From the NCBI RefSeq assembly GCF_029891575.1, contig NZ_JARZHF010000010.1, positions 122,695 through 186,694 of the forward strand: a stretch of DNA of 64,000 bases, read 5' to 3'. Below, piece by piece: positions 60,243 to 64,000 of this stretch. The notes beneath the pieces are model-generated. The model was not told where the DNA came from. It saw nothing but the letters and a program-made list of their open reading frames with translations, and did no database searches. Origin of the DNA: Salipaludibacillus daqingensis. GTDB taxonomy: Bacteria > Bacillota > Bacilli > Bacillales > Salisediminibacteriaceae. Each line of letters begins with the position of its first letter. Position 1 is the first letter of the stretch. The translations under genes and the position numbers were made by a program.

Positions 60243-60827
60243 ATGGACAAAATAACTGACTTGGTTTTAGATATAGCAGGAGTCATATCAACCAACTTTT
60301 CACCGATTTTATGGGAGGATTTATCTTCAAAATATAAAATTCCATATGATGACCTTATTAAGTTTAGAAAAGTAATTCGAAAAGAGTTATGGACTGGAAG
60401 AATTGATGAAAAAGAGTTTTGGATTAGGTTTTCAAAAAGATTCCCAACTATCGATAGAGAATATGCTAAAAACAAATTATTATCATTGATTACACCTTTA
60501 CCAGCTATTGACGAAATCCCGATGTGGAGTAAGTATGCAAATATACATTTGTTAAGTAATCATCGTATAGAATGGGTGAAACACATAATTAGTCCAATTC
60601 AAGAATACATAACCACTATAACTATTTCAGGTGATGTTGGATTTTGTAAACCACAAGTGGATATATACTTAAAAGTTAAATCCCACTTTTACAGTAAGGG
60701 AAATGTGCTATTCGTTGATGACCAGTTGAAAAATCTGAGTGGAGCACGAAATATAGGTTGGAACACTTTACTTGCAGACGCCAAAGGTGAATGGATTAAA
60801 AAAGTTAGTCATCAGTTATTTAACTAA
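60243..60827 (+). CDS. HAD-superfamily hydrolase, YihX-like
   Basis: A 194-aa phosphatase-like protein. Motif I is LVLDIAGVIS: the nucleophile Asp is kept but the second Asp of DxD is Ala, as in the DxG/DxA subgroup. Motif II is IHLLSNHR, the Lys motif is GDVGFCKPQ and motif IV is VLFVDDQLKNLSGA. A helical cap lies in between. Missing the general acid means it may be a slow phosphatase or non-catalytic. GGAGG precedes the ATG. Confidence 0.82.
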   Translation: MDKITDLVLDIAGVISTNFSPILWEDLSSKYKIPYDDLIKFRKVIRKELWTGRIDEKEFWIRFSKRFPTIDREYAKNKLLSLITPLPAIDEIPMWSKYANIHLLSNHRIEWVKHIISPIQEYITTITISGDVGFCKPQVDIYLKVKSHFYSKGNVLFVDDQLKNLSGARNIGWNTLLADAKGEWIKKVSHQLFN

Positions 60828-60930
60828 AGGGTAAGCATTTCTCTAATAAGGAATGCTTTTTTCTTATCCATTTAAAAGGAAATAAATGTTAAGATTATAT
60901 TAGAAGAAGGATGTTCTTCAAGTATAAGGG
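60828..60930. repeat. Cassette repeat with terminator hairpin
   Basis: AAGCATT...AATGCTT plus T-run (60833-60863) ends the HAD gene. AAAGGAAATAAATGTTAAG and GATGTTCTTCAAG then follow, as in 42941-43050. Confidence 0.78.
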
Positions 60931-61055
60931 AGGTTTGTTTAATAAGGACATACCCTTAAACTACGGTGAAATTAGTTGAACAAGAGGGGATTATGGAAAA
61001 TTCTATATGTATTAATTTTTAATTCTTACACCAAATTTTTTAGGAGTGACTAAAA

Positions 61056-61586
61056 ATGAGTATATATCCTGATTGTCCAACTATAACTAGAACAGTAGAA
61101 GTTGGCGGACTTACAAAAACGCAACTTATTCAGAAATTGCAACAATACTCCATCTTGATTAATGAGTATGGAGAAAAAATGTTTGCTGATAAAAAATTTA
61201 CTACTTCTGATACAAAGTACAGCCTGAAGACCGTAGAACTATCCGTTATGGACCTTGGCTTTCCTGATGGAGCTACTACGGCTCAACTCTTTAAAAGAGC
61301 GAGAGAACTTGGTTTGGGATTGGGTCCTCTTGAACTGGGACCTCACCTAAGACTGGAGTATCTGGACCAGCCTGAAGGTTATTCGGAAAATGCCTCACAA
61401 CAAAATAAAGCGCCTTCTGGCTCTATTACAATAGCATCGGAGATACTAACTAAAGAAGATGATTTTCCTCAAGGCTTTTACCTTAGACGGATTAATGGCG
61501 TGTTGTGGCTACGTGGATATATTGCTGACCAATTGCACGTTTGGAAGCCTGAAGACAACTTTATCTTTGTAAAAGAAGAATCTTGA
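61056..61586 (+). CDS. Conserved soluble protein of unknown function, 176 aa
   Basis: Contains TRTVEVGGLTKTQLIQKLQQY, LSVMDLGFPDGATTAQLFKRA, LGLGPLELGPHLRLEYLDQP and a C-terminal FYLRRINGVLWLRGYIADQLHVW. Related proteins are occasionally labelled helicase, but no helicase motif is present. TAGGAG precedes the ATG. Intact single-gene unit. Confidence 0.6.
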   Translation: MSIYPDCPTITRTVEVGGLTKTQLIQKLQQYSILINEYGEKMFADKKFTTSDTKYSLKTVELSVMDLGFPDGATTAQLFKRARELGLGLGPLELGPHLRLEYLDQPEGYSENASQQNKAPSGSITIASEILTKEDDFPQGFYLRRINGVLWLRGYIADQLHVWKPEDNFIFVKEES

Positions 61587-61608
61587 AACTAAGAGGTACT
61601 TAACTTCT

Positions 61609-61655
61609 ATTGTTCAACAAACGGACAGCTTTAGCTCACAAATGGCTACTTGTGA
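61609..61655. repeat. Cassette repeat
   Basis: TTGTTCAACAAACGGACAGC, then TTTAGCTCACAAATGGC and a G/T-rich end. Confidence 0.65.
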
Positions 61656-61687
61656 GGGTGGTTTTTTTGAAAAATGAGGTGGTTTCA

Positions 61688-61975
61688 ATGGAGAGGGTTA
61701 AATGGATAAATGGAAGCCATAAAGAAGATGACCGTATTTTTGATTCGGAGTTTGAAGTTAAAGAATGGACAGAAGCGTTATACCCAGATTTTGTTGCCTA
61801 TTTAAATAATAATAGTAATGTAGGCTATGCAACACCTGATGAAAGGGTAATTAAATATTTAGCATCTCTTTTTCCTCAATGGGCTGTTTATATCAATATG
61901 CAAATCGATGTCTGTACAGAAAAAACAGAAACAAATGGTAAAATTATCTTTAAAATTTGGACAGTGAAATTATAA
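61688..61975 (+). CDS. Soluble protein, 95 aa, unknown
   Basis: ATG 61688 after GAGGTGG. WINGSHKEDDRIFDSEFEV, ALYPDFVAYLNNNSNVGYATPDE-type loop, SLFPQWAVYINMQIDVCTE. No family recognised; not hydrophobic. Confidence 0.55.
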   Translation: MERVKWINGSHKEDDRIFDSEFEVKEWTEALYPDFVAYLNNNSNVGYATPDERVIKYLASLFPQWAVYINMQIDVCTEKTETNGKIIFKIWTVKL

Positions 61976-61980
61976 TTAAT

Positions 61981-62040
61981 TTCACTAACGGGTGCAATAG
62001 TTGAAGAAGCCTTTGGCGCTGTTACGGCGGTAAAGGGAGA
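61981..62040. repeat. Cassette repeat
   Basis: TTCACTAACGGGTGCAATAG, TTGAAGAAGCCTTTGGCGCT, then GTTACGGCGGTAAAGG. Confidence 0.75.
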
Positions 62041-62102
62041 ATACTTTATTAAACAAGTGATAATTTACGTTATTATATTTGAAGAGAAAAGGAGTGAGTT
62101 AA

Positions 62103-62262
62103 ATGGGGCAAAGTCATTCTCAGTGTCTTTATTATCTTTGTTGCTGTAATGCTGAGTTTTATCGCTAAAAATTTGATTTCTATAATGAGTTTTTGGATTT
62201 TATCTGGTCTGTCTATTTACTTCCTTTTTAATGCTAAAAAAGAAAGTGAGACATCTGAATAA
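62103..62262 (+). pseudogene. Small membrane protein with one-base insertion after the start codon
   Basis: AAAGGAG and ATG 62103 are well placed, but the frame breaks in GGGG (62105-62108). With one G fewer it reads MGKVILSVFIIFVAVMLSFI, then MSFWILSGLSIYFLF, a normal two-helix protein ending at TAA 62260. Confidence 0.6.
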
Positions 62263-62348
62263 AATTTTTTTATTTAACAACCGGGGGTATTTCTTTAATA
62301 AGGAAACGGTAAATCATATCAAATTTTTTTTTGAAAGGAGTGGTTAAA

Positions 62349-62552
62349 ATAATTAAACTATTGGGAAGAAAAATCAGTTTATCTAAATTGGCTTCTTATT
62401 TCATGATGGTAGCAAGTCTGATTATTATTGTTTTAAACCTTATTTATACAACTATTTATAATACTTCTCTCGTTAATTGGAATATGGCTATTGGTGTCTT
62501 GTTGTTCGTTTTTAGTTGTTACTTAATCAATGAGAACTTTTCAAAAAACTAA
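62349..62552 (+). CDS. Small membrane protein, 67 aa, apparent ATA start
   Basis: AAAGGAG ends eight bases before an in-frame ATA. The product (IKLLGRKISLSKLASYFMM, then VASLIIIVLNLIYTTIY and MAIGVLLFVFSCYLI) is a normal two-helix protein. TTG 62331 and GTG 62340 are in frame but lie on or before the ribosome site. Same situation as at 42172. Confidence 0.5.
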   Translation: MIKLLGRKISLSKLASYFMMVASLIIIVLNLIYTTIYNTSLVNWNMAIGVLLFVFSCYLINENFSKN

Positions 62553-62605
62553 CATGGTCACAAATTCAGAAATATGTTTTAACCCCAGTACTTATTGTCT
62601 TTACT

Positions 62606-62635
62606 GTGCTAATGGGAGCGTTAGTTGAAGAAGGA
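62606..62635. repeat. Cassette repeat, head only
   Basis: TGCTAATGGGAGCGTTAGTT, then GAAGAAGGA; same head as 46449. Confidence 0.65.
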
Positions 62636-62651
62636 TAGTAAATTTAAAGTC

Positions 62652-62681
62652 AAAAAACGCTCAGATATCTGAGCGTTTTTT
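62652..62681 (+). terminator. Rho-independent terminator
   Basis: AAAACGCTCAGAT/ATCTGAGCGTTTT is a perfect palindrome followed by two more T. Confidence 0.8.
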
Positions 62682-62708
62682 CTTGTTATTTATAGTGTTA
62701 GTTTACTA

Positions 62709-63029
62709 GTGAAATGTTTGCTAATTAGTATGATATTTACATTGTTATTAGCACTTTTCTCCCCATCAACCGAACCCGTTAGTTTATTCAAATATAGGAT
62801 GAGGAAGGGATTTACTTCTATATCAATTGATGAAACTTATGAAACAGTTGAGTAGATTTTCGGTATAATTACCAGTTCAATAGAAGGTAAACAAGGATTA
62901 TTTGTTTTATTCGTGATAATGATTATTGCGATTTTCTTTAGTAAGATTGATAGTCAAACACTTTTTGATGATTTTTTTCAAAACCTTTACCGAAAATCTA
63001 ATCAATTATTCGAAAAAATTAGGAAGTAA
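62709..63029 (+). pseudogene. Membrane protein interrupted by an in-frame TAG
   Basis: From GTG 62709 (or ATG 62730) the frame reads KCLLISMIFTLLLALFSPS, KYRMRKGFTSISIDETYETVE, then TAG at 62853. It continues without frame change as IFGIITSSIEGKQGLFVLF, VIMIIAIFFSKI, and a basic end at TAA 63027. TAG probably replaces TGG. No clear ribosome site. Confidence 0.55.
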
Positions 63030-63079
63030 ATTGACTGAGAATCATTCATAACCAAAACATAATATGTTGCATAATAATC

Positions 63080-63140
63080 TATAACGGATAGCAATCATTT
63101 AACACGCTGTTGCTCCTGTTGCGTTGTTAAGAACGGGGGT
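63080..63140. repeat. Cassette repeat
   Basis: TAACGGATAGCAATCATTTA, ACACGCTGTTGCTCC, then TGCGTTGTTAAGAACGGGGG. Confidence 0.7.
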
Positions 63141-63173
63141 AGCAATAGTGATAATCAGAAAGGATAACGCAAA

Positions 63174-63377
63174 ATGGAAAATTATAATATTAATGAACTA
63201 ACTCATGAGGATATAGACACTTTATATTTTATTGCGAAAATACATGAAGAACTCCCGACAGCTTGGATTGACGAATATAAAGTATCTGATGAAACAATAA
63301 ATAATACTGCTGAAGAATTAATCCTAAAACACAAAAAAAAACAAATTTACTTTTCAATTATAGGATATAACGGTTGA
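63174..63377 (+). pseudogene. GNAT acetyltransferase, truncated after 63 residues
   Basis: INELTHEDIDTLYFIAKIHEELPTAWID (given as HEDIDTLYFIAKIHEELP) is the typical N-terminus of a GNAT enzyme; the acetyl-CoA loop is absent. The frame ends inside a cassette repeat that begins at 63367, which supplies the last residues and stop. Confidence 0.6.
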
Positions 63378-63415
63378 AGAAGTTTTTGTAGCTGTTGCGG
63401 AGCTAAAAAATTCAG
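63367..63415. repeat. Cassette repeat
   Basis: ATAACGGTTGAAGAAGTTTT, then TGTAGCTGTTGCGGAGC. It truncates the GNAT fragment. Confidence 0.65.
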
Positions 63416-63468
63416 TAAGAAGCAATTTTGTTTTTGGCGGGAAGTATTAGAAAAAGGGAGGGGACTAT

Positions 63469-63705
63469 TTGAGCATTTGGAAGATGTATGCGATCACATT
63501 TGTTGAAATAATCATTTTCTTAGTTGTGGGATTTCTTTTGACTGACAAAGTATTAAGCAATATATATGAAAGTTCAGGTATACCTTATGTAGGGAATGTT
63601 GGTGTAGTTTGGTTTGGCTTATCTTTTTTACTATTTTGTCTATATACATTTTATATCTTATCTATCATGAAAGCCAAGAGGACTCCTTCCTCAAAAATTC
63701 GATAG
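63469..63705 (+). CDS. Small membrane protein, 78 aa, unknown
   Basis: TTG start after GGGAGGGG. Two helices (MYAITFVEIIIFLVVGFLL; VVWFGLSFLLFCLYTFYIL) joined by an outside loop and a basic C-terminus (MKAKRTPSSKIR). Not recognised. Confidence 0.55.
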   Translation: MSIWKMYAITFVEIIIFLVVGFLLTDKVLSNIYESSGIPYVGNVGVVWFGLSFLLFCLYTFYILSIMKAKRTPSSKIR

Positions 63706-63808
63706 AATTTTAGGTGGGAGGTGAATTGGCGGTTTTGGTACTAGAATTTTTATAATTTTTTGGGTAATATAAACATATTAGAACTTATGTTTGGGGGGTG
63801 AAAATCAA

Positions 63809-64000
63809 ATGGCAAACTACAAAACCATGCAAATTTGTGTCAAAAAAGGACACCGAATGCACGAATATTTTCAAGAGATGTGCCAACGTGCCAAGAACAT
63901 GCATAACACAACCAACTTTTATATCCGACAAGTTTATACGTCTTTAACACAAGAAAAGGAGTTGCAACCTCTTCAAAGCGAAGTGTTGGATTCCATTCAA
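63809..64000 (+). mobile_element. tnpB: IS200/IS605-family tnpB (OrfB), N-terminal part, runs off right edge
   Basis: ATG 63809 after GGGGGG opens a frame still open at the window end (64 codons). KTMQICVKKGHRMHEYFQEMC and AKNMHNTTNFYIRQVY are typical of the TnpB N-terminus. TnpB is an RNA-guided DNA nuclease; its catalytic RuvC residues and the guide RNA at the 3' end lie outside the window. No tnpA is seen upstream within 63706-63808. Confidence 0.8.

Noticed and set aside
60113..60475. 120-residue minus-strand ORF
   Set aside because: Antisense to the HAD gene; hydrophobic content arises from the complementary frame.
36945..63706. A classical integron
   Set aside because: No tyrosine recombinase of the IntI type and no canonical attC core pairs are visible; the repeat heads do not follow the RYYYAAC/GTTRRRY rule consistently. 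Kept only as 'cassette-like'.

Overview
The window looks like chromosomal DNA from a low-G+C Bacillaceae, probably an environmental or alkaliphilic Bacillus relative. The evidence is: strong AGGAGG ribosome sites, a SigB-type promoter, a SAM-I (S-box) leader, YesM/YesN-type and YhjO/YhjQ-type proteins, YczI- and DUF4385-like proteins, and a Bacillus-style aromatic coat-like protein. No rRNA, tRNA, CRISPR array or replication origin was seen. All family names come from reading motifs; no database search was possible.

0-13.7 kb is mixed housekeeping and stress DNA. It holds a tRNA-dihydrouridine synthase, a coat-like protein, a decayed ABC transporter, a visibly G+C-richer block (SigB-type stress protein, lipoprotein glycerophosphodiesterase, large membrane protein), a VOC protein, an ECF sigma/anti-sigma/membrane-protein operon whose sigma gene seems to start at ATT, a Fic/Doc toxin with a tiny upstream partner, and msrA behind an S-box riboswitch.

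13.8-34.4 kb is one carbohydrate-utilisation locus. A GPH symporter stands divergent from a plus-strand series: class I PMI-like protein, ROK kinase, two cupin phosphoglucose isomerases, GntR regulator, MFS sugar porter, ABC sugar-binding protein with two permeases, aldo/keto reductase, GH13-like glycosidase, YesN/YesM two-component system and an unassigned large glycosidase-like protein. Four or five similar palindromes (arms like TGATAT...ATATCA) suggest a GntR regulon; a cre-like site suggests CcpA control.

34.5-40.6 kb holds a methyltransferase, a K+ channel with an overlapping 37-residue membrane peptide, small membrane proteins, an ASCH protein and an EamA exporter.

40.6-63.7 kb is an accessory region of mostly single-gene units (GNATs, P-loop kinases, HIT, peptidase E, phosphotransferase, HAD, small membrane proteins, many gene fragments). 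Most units are separated by a recurrent 40-100 bp hairpin repeat (head AACGGGAGCGATAG, tail GGCGCTATTGGGG). Many broken genes start or stop at this repeat, so the region looks like a cassette-like array shaped by repeat-mediated recombination. A copper-like cluster (truncated response regulator, secreted repeat protein, CuA-like lipoprotein, MFS transporter, 19-cysteine four-helix protein) and the start of an IS605-type tnpB at the right edge also lie here.

The two dispersed repeat families divide the window. A GGGACGGTTC-core hairpin family is confined to 0-40 kb, and the cassette repeat to about 37-63.5 kb.
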